This document shows positions 7,932 through 16,276 of a stretch of DNA of 64,000 bases, piece after piece (position 1 is the first letter of the stretch; each line of letters begins with the position of its first letter). This stretch comes from DASQBT01 sp963782495 (GTDB lineage Bacteria > Pseudomonadota > Gammaproteobacteria > Burkholderiales > Thiobacillaceae). The notes below the pieces were generated by a model. That model made no database searches, had not been told where the DNA came from, and was given only the letters and a program-made list of their open reading frames with translations. The stretch lies in contig CAWAJU010000004.1 in NCBI GenBank assembly GCA_963782495.1, positions 186,001 through 250,000 on the forward strand. Direction: 5' to 3'. A program made the position numbers and the translations under genes.

Positions 7932-10370
7932 TTATTTTTTGTCTGTTTTCCGAGAGGTTGGAAATAAAACTTGAACCATATCCTTAAAATGTTTTGCAAA
8001 GTGTATCGTGATGCCCTGGCGGATGTAGCCAGGCAATTTTTCGAAATCGCGCCGGTTTGCGTCCGGCAGTATGAGTTCCATGATGCCGGCGCGACGGGCG
8101 GCGATCACCTTCTCGCGGATACCCCCGACAGGCAGCACTTGGCCGGTCAGCGACAACTCGCCGGTCATGGCCAAGGGGCTACGGGGTTTTTCATTGCGCG
8201 CCAGGGACAGCAGGGCCGTGGCCATGGTTACGCCGGCGCTAGGCCCATCTTTGGGCGTCGCGCCCTCGGGAATATGCAGGTGGACGAAGCTGGAGTCGAA
8301 GAATTTCGCGTCCGCCTTGTAATCTTTCAGATGGGAAGCCACGTAGCTGTAGGCAATTTCGGCTGATTCCTTCATCACCTCACCCAACTTGCCAGTCAGT
8401 TTGAATCCTCGATTAAGGGTATGAACGCGGGTTGCCTCCACGTCCAGGGTGGCGCCGCCCATGGCCGTCCAGGCCAAGCCTGTAACCACGCCAACTGCGC
8501 TCTGCGGTTTTTCCCGGGTGAAGATTGGCTTGTCCAGATAGGACTCGATTTCCTTGACGCCGACTCTGATCGGCGTGGCAGCGCCGCCAAGAATTTGCAC
8601 CACGGCCTTGCGCACCACCCGGCCCAACTGTTTTTCCAGATTGCGCACCCCGGCCTCGCGGGCATAACCCTCGATTACGTGGCGGATGGCAGATTCGCTG
8701 ATCGTGACCTGGCCTTTCTTGAGGCCGGACCTTTGCACGACCTTGGGCCAAAGATGGTGTTTGGCAATCTCGACTTTCTCCTCGGTGATGTAGCCGGAAA
8801 GCTGGATCACCTCCATCCGGTCAAGCAGGGGGCCGGGAATGGAAAACTGGTTGCCGGTGCAGATAAACAGCGCCTTGGATAGGTCAAAGCGCACGTCAAG
8901 ATAATGATCGAGGAAATCGTTGTTCTGCTCGGGGTCCAGAACTTCAAGCAGGGCGGAAGCCGGATCGCCGTGATAATTAGCGCCGATCTTGTCGATTTCA
9001 TCCAGCATGATCACTGGGTTGGCGGTGCCGGCTTCCTTCATTGCCTGGACAAACTTGCCGGGCATGGCGCCGATATAGGTCCGCCGGTGGCCCTTGATCT
9101 CCGCTTCATCGCGCATGCCGCCCAAGGAAAAACGGTAGAACTTGCGTCCCAGCGCTTCCGCAATGGACTTGCCGATGGATGTCTTGCCTACTCCGGGCGG
9201 ACCAACTAGCAGCAGGATCGAGCCTGACACCTCGCCTTTCATCACGCCGACGGCGAGAAACTCGATGATCCGATCCTTGACGTCGCCCAACCCGTCGTGG
9301 TCGCGATCAAGAATCTTGCGCGCGTGTTGCAGGTCAAGCTTGTCCTGGGAGTACACGCCCCAAGGAAGGACCGTGAGCCAATCGAGATAATTGCGCGACA
9401 CGGTGTATTCAGGGGAGCCCGTTTCCAACACGGAAAACTTGTTTATCTCCTCCTCGACACGCTTCTGCACGGCGGGAGGGAGGGTCAGTTTCTCGATGCG
9501 GGACTTGAAGGTTTCCAGTTCGGCAGTCTTGTCATCCTTGGCCAGCCCCAGTTCCTTCTGGATGGCCTTGAGCTGTTCACGCAGGAAGAATTCGCGCTGC
9601 TGTTCGGACATCTTTTCGTCCATCTTGCCGCGAATCTGGGACTGCAGCCTGGCCACGTCCAGTTCCTTCTTGAGCAGCACGATGACCTTCTCCATACGCT
9701 TCTTGAGCGCAAGGGTTTCCATAACTTCCTGCAATTCCTGCTTGTTCGCCGTGGTCAGCGTGGCGGCGAAGTCCGCCAACAGTGAGGGCTCGTTTGGACT
9801 GAAACGATTAAGGAAGAATTTGAGTTCTTCTGAATACAAGGGATTGAGCGGAAGAAGATCCTTGATGGTGTTAATGATCGCCACACCATAGGCGCGAATC
9901 TCATCTGAATCCGGCCGTCCTGGTTCATTGGGATAGTCGACTCGAACTCGGTATGGCGGAACTTTCGACAGCCATTCGACAATGCGGAAACGTCGCTGGC
10001 CTTCCGCGATGAATTGAATCTTGCCTTCGTTTCTGACCGGATGGTGCACCCGCACCACAGTCCCCACGCCATGGAAATCTTCGTAAGTGGCGTCGTCGGT
10101 ATTGTCGGGCTTGGCCAAGACCAGGCCCACCAGATGCTGGGGCGTATCGCCAATCGCTGTGACCGTGTCCAGCCAGGGTTCTTCATTCATCAGAAGAGGC
10201 AGGGTCTGGGCAGGGAAGAATGGCTTGTCGGAAAGCGGCAGGATATAGAGCTCGTCCGGCCAGGCTGGCGCGGTTGGGAACTGCGCGTTCGCCCTGTCAG
10301 AGAGAATTTCCCCTTCCAAAGATGGCGCACGCGGTTCTTTGCCCCTAACTGATTCCTTGTCTTGTTCCAT
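7932..10370 (-). CDS. lon: ATP-dependent protease Lon
   Basis: Full-length Lon (812 residues), a cytosolic ATP-dependent serine protease for misfolded and regulatory proteins. It has the N-terminal substrate-binding domain, the AAA+ module with Walker A GPPGVGKTS and Walker B VIMLDEIDK, and the C-terminal protease domain with the Ser-Lys dyad in the KDGPSAG motif. The middle region is highly conserved. It lies 50 bases downstream of trpS, so some transcription may be shared; a sigma-32-like element precedes it (10381-10406). Confidence 0.96.
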   Translation of the reverse strand: MEQDKESVRGKEPRAPSLEGEILSDRANAQFPTAPAWPDELYILPLSDKPFFPAQTLPLLMNEEPWLDTVTAIGDTPQHLVGLVLAKPDNTDDATYEDFHGVGTVVRVHHPVRNEGKIQFIAEGQRRFRIVEWLSKVPPYRVRVDYPNEPGRPDSDEIRAYGVAIINTIKDLLPLNPLYSEELKFFLNRFSPNEPSLLADFAATLTTANKQELQEVMETLALKKRMEKVIVLLKKELDVARLQSQIRGKMDEKMSEQQREFFLREQLKAIQKELGLAKDDKTAELETFKSRIEKLTLPPAVQKRVEEEINKFSVLETGSPEYTVSRNYLDWLTVLPWGVYSQDKLDLQHARKILDRDHDGLGDVKDRIIEFLAVGVMKGEVSGSILLLVGPPGVGKTSIGKSIAEALGRKFYRFSLGGMRDEAEIKGHRRTYIGAMPGKFVQAMKEAGTANPVIMLDEIDKIGANYHGDPASALLEVLDPEQNNDFLDHYLDVRFDLSKALFICTGNQFSIPGPLLDRMEVIQLSGYITEEKVEIAKHHLWPKVVQRSGLKKGQVTISESAIRHVIEGYAREAGVRNLEKQLGRVVRKAVVQILGGAATPIRVGVKEIESYLDKPIFTREKPQSAVGVVTGLAWTAMGGATLDVEATRVHTLNRGFKLTGKLGEVMKESAEIAYSYVASHLKDYKADAKFFDSSFVHLHIPEGATPKDGPSAGVTMATALLSLARNEKPRSPLAMTGELSLTGQVLPVGGIREKVIAARRAGIMELILPDANRRDFEKLPGYIRQGITIHFAKHFKDMVQVLFPTSRKTDKK

Positions 10371-10380
10371 GGTCTTCAGT

Positions 10381-10406
10381 ATGTGGGCACATTGCCTTAA
10401 TTCAAC
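10381..10406 (-). promoter_or_regulatory. Possible sigma-32 promoter for lon
   Basis: On the minus strand GTTGAA, a 13-base spacer and CCCACAT resemble the heat-shock consensus CTTGAA-N13/14-CCCCAT. The predicted transcription start would leave only a few bases before the lon ATG, which weakens the call. lon is a sigma-32 target in E. coli. Confidence 0.3.
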
Positions 10407-10420
10407 CCGCGGACCGTTTT

Positions 10421-11623
10421 CTAGCCGTAGTTGAGGCCTATTGCCTCACGCACATCTCGCATGGTTTCCCGCGCCAGTTCCTGGGCCTTCTCGCAACCGT
10501 CCGCGATGATGTTGCGCACCTGGTCGGGACTGGAATCGTAGTGGGATGCCCGCTCACGCATGGGCGCCAACTCCTTCAACACGCCGTCGATGACCGGCTG
10601 TTTGCATTCAAGACAGCCAATGCCCGCGCTGGTGCAGCCGGCAACCACCCATTTCCGCGTCTCGTCGTCCGAATACACCTGATGGAATTGCCACACCGGG
10701 CATTTCTCCGGATTGCCGGGGTCGGTTCGGCGTACTCGCGCTGGATCGGTGGGCATGGTGCGTATATTCTTGCTGACCGTATCCGGGTCATCGCGCAGGG
10801 CGATGGTATTGTTGTAGGACTTGGACATTTTCTGCCCGTCCAGGCCAGGCATCTTGGCCGCGGCGGTCAGCAGCGCCTCGGGCTCGGCCAATATCATGCG
10901 CCCACCCCCTTCAAGATAGCCGAACAGTCGCTCACGGTCGCCCAACGAGAGACTCTGTGCATCGTTGAGGATGGCACGCGCCGGTTCCAGAGCAGCCTCT
11001 TCCCCTTTTTCCTGATAAGCGTTGCGGGCGTCCTTGTAGATCCGTGCCTTCTTGCCGCCGAGTTTCTTGATTGCCGCCTGAGCCTTTTCCTCAAAGCCAG
11101 GCTCCTTGCCGTAAAGATGGTTGAAGCGCCGACAGATTTCGCGGGTGAATTCGATATGCGGGACCTGATCTTCTCCCACCGGCACCAGGTTGGCCCGATA
11201 TATCAGGATGTCCGCGCTTTGCAACAGCGGGTAGCCGAGGAAACCGTAGGTAGACAGGTCCTTGTCTGAGAGTTTCTCCTGTTGATCTTTATAGGTGGGC
11301 ACTCGTTCGAGCCAGCCTAGCGGGGTCATCATGGAAAGCAGCAAATGCAGCTCTGCATGCTCGATTACCCGCGATTGGATGAACAGGGTGCTTTGGGACG
11401 GGTCGACGCCGGCGGCCAGCCAATCCACCACCATGTCCCAAACACTCTGCTCGATAATGTGCGGATCGTCGTAATGCGTTGTCAGAGCGTGCCAATCGGC
11501 GACAAAGAACAGGCATTCGTGTTCGAGCTGGAGTTTCGTCCAGTTCTTGAGCACGCCGTGGTGGTGTCCTAGGTGCAGACGCCCAGTCGGGCGCATGCCG
11601 GATAAAACGCGATTGGCGTACAT
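10421..11623 (-). CDS. trpS: Tryptophanyl-tRNA synthetase
   Basis: Class I aminoacyl-tRNA synthetase that charges tRNA-Trp, 400 residues. The HIGH-type signature (GRLHLGHHHG) lies near the N-terminus and KMSKS (GQKMSKSYNN) near residue 260. The protein is longer than the roughly 330 residues of E. coli TrpS; the extra length is a lysine- and glutamate-rich insertion between the two motifs, as in other proteobacterial long forms. The start is four bases downstream of the M50 protease stop. Confidence 0.95.
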   Translation of the reverse strand: MYANRVLSGMRPTGRLHLGHHHGVLKNWTKLQLEHECLFFVADWHALTTHYDDPHIIEQSVWDMVVDWLAAGVDPSQSTLFIQSRVIEHAELHLLLSMMTPLGWLERVPTYKDQQEKLSDKDLSTYGFLGYPLLQSADILIYRANLVPVGEDQVPHIEFTREICRRFNHLYGKEPGFEEKAQAAIKKLGGKKARIYKDARNAYQEKGEEAALEPARAILNDAQSLSLGDRERLFGYLEGGGRMILAEPEALLTAAAKMPGLDGQKMSKSYNNTIALRDDPDTVSKNIRTMPTDPARVRRTDPGNPEKCPVWQFHQVYSDDETRKWVVAGCTSAGIGCLECKQPVIDGVLKELAPMRERASHYDSSPDQVRNIIADGCEKAQELARETMRDVREAIGLNYG

Positions 11624-11627
11624 GCTC

Positions 11628-12332
11628 TTAGGCTAATAAAAGATTGATCAGATAGGTAATATCCCCAGTTCCCAAGCCAGTGAACAGCGCGATCACAGTC
11701 AGAAAGAGGGTAATGAGTGGCGTGACAAGAAAGCTGAGCAGACCGGTGAACATCAAGGCAATCAGGATAAAGAATCCGTAGGGTTCCAGGCGCGCCAGCA
11801 CCATGGATGGACCAGCTGGCAATAGGCCGACGGCAATTCGTCCACCATCGAGAGGCGGGAGTGGCAACAGGTTCAGCGCCGCCAGAATGGCATTGATGAA
11901 AATACCGGCGGCGCCCATGAGCATCAGCGGAGTGCTCGCAAAGCCGTTGTGCATGAGATGGCCTGCCTGGATCGTCAAGCCCCAGACCAGCGCCATGAGC
12001 AGGTTGGCGACAGGCCCCGCTGCGGCAACCCAGACCATGTCGCGCTTGGGGTGTCGCAGCGCACTGAAGTTGACAGGCACAGGCTTGGCCCACCCAAACA
12101 GGAAGGCCGGGCCCCCGGCCAGTTTGCTCATCAGCAGCAGAAACAAGGGCAGCCCGATGGTGCCAACCGGGTCGATATGCTTGAGCGGATTGGCCGTCAC
12201 CCGGCCCAGCATCCAAGCGGTCTTGTCGCCGAACTTCATGGCGATGAAGCCATGCGCCGCTTCATGCAAGGTAATGGCAAAGATAACCGGAATGGCAAAT
12301 ACGGCGATTTTCTGAATCAGGCTAAGTTCCAT
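11628..12332 (-). CDS. Site-2 protease family zinc metalloprotease (M50)
   Basis: A small intramembrane zinc protease of 234 residues with about six membrane segments. The zinc-binding HEAAH motif is in the first membrane segment (residues 22-26), and the third-ligand motif NLLPLPPLDGGR lies in the C-terminal half, matching the short rhomboid-sized M50 group. Substrate unknown. Genes of this type commonly sit between yciO and trpS in betaproteobacteria, and here it is spaced by 9 and 4 bases from them. Confidence 0.9.
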   Translation of the reverse strand: MELSLIQKIAVFAIPVIFAITLHEAAHGFIAMKFGDKTAWMLGRVTANPLKHIDPVGTIGLPLFLLLMSKLAGGPAFLFGWAKPVPVNFSALRHPKRDMVWVAAAGPVANLLMALVWGLTIQAGHLMHNGFASTPLMLMGAAGIFINAILAALNLLPLPPLDGGRIAVGLLPAGPSMVLARLEPYGFFILIALMFTGLLSFLVTPLITLFLTVIALFTGLGTGDITYLINLLLA

Positions 12333-12341
12333 CTTGGCTCG

Positions 12342-12971
12342 CTATTCCTTGCTCGCGAAGTCACCTACCGGGCCCTTGCCTGGGCGCAACACGATTGGAT
12401 GATCACCTGTCAAGTCGACTATCGTAGTTGGCGTCAGGCCACACGCGCCCCCGTCGATCACCAGATCGACCTCATGCTCCAAACGCTCCCGGATCTCCCA
12501 GGCTTCGTTTAACGGGACATCATGGCCCGGCAGCATCAACGTGGAAGACAGGATCGGCTCCCTCATTTCCTGGAGCAATGCTTGCGCGACGCCATGTTCC
12601 GGCACGCGCAAGCCGATGGTGTCCTGGCGCTTGTGCAGCAGGCGGCGCGGTACCTCTCGAGTGCCCTTGAGGATGAACGTATAAGGACCCGGCGTGTGGG
12701 CCTTGAGCAGGCGGAACTGATTATTGTCGACCTGGGCGTAGCGACCGAGTTCGGACAAATCGCGGCATACCAGAGTCAGATCGTGGCCTTCATCGAGGCC
12801 ACGGATACGCAACAGGCGCATCGCCGCATCCTTGTCGCCGATGCGGCAGCCCAGGGCGTAGCAGGAATCGGTCGGATACACGATGATGCCGCCTCGCTTA
12901 AGGATGGCAGTCACCTGCTGGATCAGACGTGGCTGGGGATTGTCTGGATGGATGTTGAAAAATTGGGCCAT
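12342..12971 (-). CDS. yciO: YciO-type Sua5/YrdC family protein
   Basis: A protein of the YrdC/Sua5 fold, 209 residues. That fold includes the enzyme making threonylcarbamoyl-AMP for the t6A37 tRNA modification. The N-terminus (MAQFFNIHPDNPQ) and the YPTDSCYALGC and RIRG motifs match the YciO branch, not TsaC, so its exact activity is uncertain. I chose ATG 12971 by likeness to YciO; ATG 12995 is an alternative and neither has a good Shine-Dalgarno sequence. It follows the PHP gene, as in enterobacteria (yciV-yciO). Confidence 0.85.
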   Translation of the reverse strand: MAQFFNIHPDNPQPRLIQQVTAILKRGGIIVYPTDSCYALGCRIGDKDAAMRLLRIRGLDEGHDLTLVCRDLSELGRYAQVDNNQFRLLKAHTPGPYTFILKGTREVPRRLLHKRQDTIGLRVPEHGVAQALLQEMREPILSSTLMLPGHDVPLNEAWEIRERLEHEVDLVIDGGACGLTPTTIVDLTGDHPIVLRPGKGPVGDFASKE

Positions 12972-13000
12972 GGAGAGAGGAGAAAATTCAGTCATAGGAG

Positions 13001-13840
13001 TCAGTCCAAGTCCCAATTGTGCCAGATAGGGGTCACACTTTCCGGCAAAGCCGGGCCACCGCCGATTTCGCGCCCACCTTCGCCGGGCGCATGAAAATCC
13101 GATCCGCGCGAAGCCAGCAGGCCGAACTCCCCCGCCAGTACTGCAAAGCGCGCGCAGTGCTGCGGTGTGTGACTGCCGGTCACAACTTCAATGGCAGCGC
13201 CGCCAAGTTCCCGAAATTCGGCAAGCAGCTGCCGGAGTCTTCCGGCCTTGAGATCATAGCGTCCCGGATGAGCAAGCACCGCATGGCCACCGCTCTGTCG
13301 TATCCAATCGACGGCATTCTCCAGACTGGTCCAGTAATGATCCACATACCCTGCCCTCCCCTTGACCAGGTAACGTTTGAAGACGCTGCGGACATCCTTG
13401 ACGATACCCTTGTCCACGAGATAGCGGGCGAAATGGGTGCGGCCTATCAGGCGGGGATTGCCCGCATGAATCATGGCCCCTTCAAGAGCGCCAGGAATGC
13501 CGATTTTCTCGAGCTCGTGGCTGATGCGCTCGGCGCGCCACTGGCGACCTTGCTGTATTTCCTCCAGCCCTTTCAGCAAGAGCGGATTCTGAGCATCAAT
13601 GCGCAATCCCACCATGTGCACGGTTACCGTCCCCCAGGTAACAGATATTTCCACTCCCGGAATGAAGCAAATGCCCTCTCGCTTCGCAGCCTCTTCCGCC
13701 GCCTTCAGACCACCCACGTCGTCATGGTCCGTCAGCGCCAGTACCTGCACGCCTTTTTCAGCTGCACGGGAAACCAGCGCTTGTGGGGAGAGGATGCCAT
13801 CCGAAACATTTGAATGGCAGTGCAGGTCAAAATTACGCAT
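13001..13840 (-). CDS. PHP-domain 5'-3' exoribonuclease, RNase AM/YciV-like
   Basis: PHP-fold metallophosphoesterase of 279 residues, resembling YciV/TrpH, shown in E. coli to be a 5'-3' exonuclease acting on short RNAs and rRNA 5' ends (RNase AM). Metal-binding motifs are visible: DLHCHSNVSDG at the N-terminus, LTDHDDVGG, a central PGVEIS, HAVLAHPGRYD and a C-terminal GSDFHAPGE. ATG 13840 starts directly before the first motif; an earlier start at 13879 is possible. It heads the minus-strand block leading to yciO, the M50 protease and trpS, and is divergent from yciB. Confidence 0.88.
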   Translation of the reverse strand: MRNFDLHCHSNVSDGILSPQALVSRAAEKGVQVLALTDHDDVGGLKAAEEAAKREGICFIPGVEISVTWGTVTVHMVGLRIDAQNPLLLKGLEEIQQGRQWRAERISHELEKIGIPGALEGAMIHAGNPRLIGRTHFARYLVDKGIVKDVRSVFKRYLVKGRAGYVDHYWTSLENAVDWIRQSGGHAVLAHPGRYDLKAGRLRQLLAEFRELGGAAIEVVTGSHTPQHCARFAVLAGEFGLLASRGSDFHAPGEGGREIGGGPALPESVTPIWHNWDLD

Positions 13841-13932
13841 GAATTGAGATGGACCCGCTTTGACGGGTTGCGAAATCATAGCAAAATAACGGGGTTTACC
13901 CTTAATCTCGCAGAAATGGGCTCAGGCCTTCC

Positions 13933-14559
13933 ATGAAAAAGTTTCTCTTCGATCTGTTTCCCGTCATCGTGTTCTTCGTTGCGTATAAGCTGGGGGACCG
14001 CAATGCGGAGGGCGCACGGGCCTTCATGGCCAGTGTCGGGCTGCCGCAACCGACAGGCGTGGGCGAGAAACCCGGCATTTACCTCGCCACCCTGATCGCC
14101 ATCATCGCCAGCTTTGGGCAAATCGCTTGGGTCAAAATGCGCGGCCATAAGGTAGATAGGATGCTGTGGGTCAGTTTGGGTATCATCGTCGTATTTGGCG
14201 GCGCAACACTGTTGCTGCATGATGAAACTTTCATCAAGTGGAAACCCACTGTGCTTTATTGGGTATTTGCCGCGGCCTTGCTCGGCTCGGCCATAAGAGG
14301 AAAGAACATAATCCGCTCCATCATGAGCGAGCAGATGGAACTTCCCGACGAGGCATGGAGTCGACTCAACTTGAGTTGGGCAGGATTCTTCGCCTTCATG
14401 GGTGGGGCAAATCTGTTTGTCGCTTTTATCCTTTATCCCCACAACGACGCAGCTTGGGTCAATTTCAAGTTATTCGGCAGCCTGGTCCTGATGCTCATCT
14501 TTGTCGTTATTCAAAGCCTGATGCTGAACAAGTATCTGGAAAAGGAAGAAAACAAATAA
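13933..14559 (+). CDS. yciB: Inner membrane septation protein A (YciB)
   Basis: Integral membrane protein of 208 residues with five to six hydrophobic helices, of the YciB/IspZ family implicated in cell-envelope integrity and septation. The opening MKKFLFDLFPVIVFF and the later KPTVLYW are family hallmarks. Its TAA stop overlaps the next ATG by one base, so it is coupled to the YciI-like gene. Confidence 0.93.
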   Translation: MKKFLFDLFPVIVFFVAYKLGDRNAEGARAFMASVGLPQPTGVGEKPGIYLATLIAIIASFGQIAWVKMRGHKVDRMLWVSLGIIVVFGGATLLLHDETFIKWKPTVLYWVFAAALLGSAIRGKNIIRSIMSEQMELPDEAWSRLNLSWAGFFAFMGGANLFVAFILYPHNDAAWVNFKLFGSLVLMLIFVVIQSLMLNKYLEKEENK

Positions 14560-14858
14560 TGCTCTACGCCATCACGGGCGAAGACGTGCCGAATTCCCTG
14601 GACAAACGACTGGCGGCCCGGCCTGCTCATTTGCTGCGCTTGCAGGCGCTGCAGGAAGAAGGTCGTTTGCTGCTGGCGGGTCCGTTTCCCCGCATCGATA
14701 GTCCTGACCCAGGCCCAGCAGGTTTTTCCGGGAGCCTGATCGTGGCGGAATTCGACAGCCTGGAAGCTGCCAGGCTCTGGGCGGATGCCGATCCTTACAT
14801 GGCCACCTGTGTCTATTCCAGTGTCAGTGTCAGGCCGTTCAGGAAGGTCCTGCCGTGA
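14559..14858 (+). CDS. YciI-like protein
   Basis: A 99-residue YciI family protein (ferredoxin-like alpha/beta fold). The first strand MLYAITGED, the RPAHL histidine, the GPFP turn and the C-terminal SVRPFRKVLP match E. coli YciI. The biochemical role is not firmly known. It sits between yciB and bolA with overlaps at both ends (one and four bases). Confidence 0.88.
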   Translation: MLYAITGEDVPNSLDKRLAARPAHLLRLQALQEEGRLLLAGPFPRIDSPDPGPAGFSGSLIVAEFDSLEAARLWADADPYMATCVYSSVSVRPFRKVLP

Positions 14859-15118
14859 ACGTCAGCCAGCAGATTTTGGACCGCCTCCAAACTCTGGCGC
14901 CAGAGAGCCTCAACCTGGAAGATGAAAGCAGCCTGCATGCCGGTCATGCAGGCGCGGCAAGTGGTGGCGGCCATTACCGCCTCACGATCGTTTCTCCGCG
15001 CTTTGCGGGCTTGAATTCGGTCGCCCGCCACCGCTTGGTTTATGAATCCCTGGGCGCATTGATGAAAGGGCCGATTCATGCCCTTGCCATTACCGCCTTA
15101 ACCCCTGAAGAACTATGA
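14855..15118 (+). CDS. BolA family protein
   Basis: An 87-residue BolA-type protein. The conserved core ESLNLEDESSLHAGH and the helix with SRVARHRLVYE-like sequence (here SVARHRLVYESLG) are clear. BolA proteins bind iron-sulfur clusters together with monothiol glutaredoxins and act in cluster trafficking and cell-shape control. The start overlaps the YciI gene by four bases, and the stop overlaps an alternative start of the parvulin gene. Confidence 0.92.
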   Translation: MNVSQQILDRLQTLAPESLNLEDESSLHAGHAGAASGGGHYRLTIVSPRFAGLNSVARHRLVYESLGALMKGPIHALAITALTPEEL

Positions 15119-15132
15119 CAATTGGAGCCCTA

Positions 15133-15954
15133 ATGAAACATTCCTTCAAGTATTCTGCAGCCCTTATCCTGCTGAGCTTGGTCAGCCTTGCCCAGTCTGC
15201 CGAGGACGCAAATCCGGCTGCCGGCATACCCGCCGCGAACAAGCCGATTGCAGTTGTGAATGGGCGCGAGATTCCAGCAATGTACGCTGAGTTGATCAAG
15301 CACGACATGCAAGCCCAGGGCCAGAAAGATGACCCCCGCCTCGATGCCAAAGTCAAAGACAGTCTGATCAGCCTGGAGCTGGCCAGTCGTGCGGCCATCG
15401 ATAAAGGTCTGGACAAGGATCCCAGGCTTGCAGCTCTCCTGGATATCAGGCGCAAGGACCAGTTGGCCAAAGCCTATCTGGAAGACTATGTACGCTCCCA
15501 TCCGGTGAGCGACGCCGAAATAAAGGCTGAATACGACAAGGCCAAGGCGGCGGCAACAGGAAGCGAATACAAGCTCAAGCACATCCTGGTGAAAAGCGAA
15601 GCCGAAGCCAAATCGATCCTCGCCCAACTGGCGAAAAAGAAAAAATTCGAGGACTTGGCCAAGAAGTATTCGACTGATCCTGGCTCGGCCAAAAACGGCG
15701 GCGATCTGGGCTGGAACGCCCCCAATTCGTTTGTAAAGGAATTTGCCGACGCAGTTGAAGGGATGAAAAAAGGCGAAACTTCCAAAGCCCCTGTCAAAAC
15801 TCAGTTTGGTTGGCATATCATTCGGGTTGAGGACGTGCGCCCTATTCAAGTGCCGTCACTTGATGAAGTGAAAGCGGACATCGCCCGGCAACTTCAGCAG
15901 TCGCGTATTCACGATGCCTTGCTTGCGCTGCGTAAAGACGCCAAAATTGAATAA
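15133..15954 (+). CDS. Periplasmic peptidyl-prolyl cis-trans isomerase (parvulin type)
   Basis: A 273-residue exported prolyl isomerase related to PpiC/PrsA/SurA. A signal peptide (MKHSFKYSAALILL...AQSAE) is followed by a SurA_N-like chaperone region, the rotamase domain (YKLKHILVKSEAEA to FGWHIIRVED) and a short C-terminal helix. ATG 15133 is chosen because GGAG lies six bases upstream and it begins the signal peptide; ATG 15115 would overlap bolA. It is the last gene of the yciB-yciI-bolA group. Confidence 0.9.
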   Translation: MKHSFKYSAALILLSLVSLAQSAEDANPAAGIPAANKPIAVVNGREIPAMYAELIKHDMQAQGQKDDPRLDAKVKDSLISLELASRAAIDKGLDKDPRLAALLDIRRKDQLAKAYLEDYVRSHPVSDAEIKAEYDKAKAAATGSEYKLKHILVKSEAEAKSILAQLAKKKKFEDLAKKYSTDPGSAKNGGDLGWNAPNSFVKEFADAVEGMKKGETSKAPVKTQFGWHIIRVEDVRPIQVPSLDEVKADIARQLQQSRIHDALLALRKDAKIE

Positions 15955-15963
15955 GAATCAGCA

Positions 15964-15988
15964 GGGGGCCAGCCAAAGGCTGGCCCCC
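15964..15988. promoter_or_regulatory. Perfect 11-bp hairpin between the parvulin gene and hfq
   Basis: GGGGGCCAGCC and its exact complement flank an AAA loop. The fold is very stable but is not followed by a T-run on the plus strand. It lies 10 bases after the parvulin stop and 20 before the hfq start. It may stop 3' exonucleases, act as a Rho-aided terminator or shape the hfq leader. Confidence 0.55.
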
Positions 15989-16007
15989 GATAAATGAGGA
16001 CAGCACC

Positions 16008-16253
16008 ATGGCTGACAAAGAATATAACAATCTGCAGGATCAGTTTCTGAATACCCTGCGTCGGGAACACATTCCAGTCTCGGTGTTTCTGGTCAATGGG
16101 ATCAAGCTGGTGGGCAAGATCGAATCCTTCGACCAGTTCTCCATCCTGCTAAAAGGCCACGATCAGGCCGGGCAACTGGTCTTCAAACATGCGATCTCGA
16201 CCATTTCACCGTCGCGGGAAGTGGAACTTGCAAAGAAACCCTCCCCCGCCTGA
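16008..16253 (+). CDS. hfq: RNA chaperone Hfq (possibly a second, divergent copy)
   Basis: An 81-residue Sm-like RNA chaperone that forms a hexameric ring and pairs small RNAs with mRNAs. Sm1 (VSVFLVNGIKLVGKIESFDQ) and the Sm2 FKHAIST with its Lys-His are intact, and the LRREH rim patch is basic. Compared with the usual betaproteobacterial Hfq, the loop before Sm2 (KGHDQAGQLV) looks two residues longer, and the tail after Sm2 is short. A GAGGA Shine-Dalgarno precedes the ATG. Canonical hfq normally lies beside hflX or der; here it sits between a parvulin gene and a convergent glycosyltransferase gene, which suggests a paralogue. Confidence 0.85.
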   Translation: MADKEYNNLQDQFLNTLRREHIPVSVFLVNGIKLVGKIESFDQFSILLKGHDQAGQLVFKHAISTISPSREVELAKKPSPA

Positions 16254-16276
16254 CGCCTTGGTCGGGCACATCTGAA

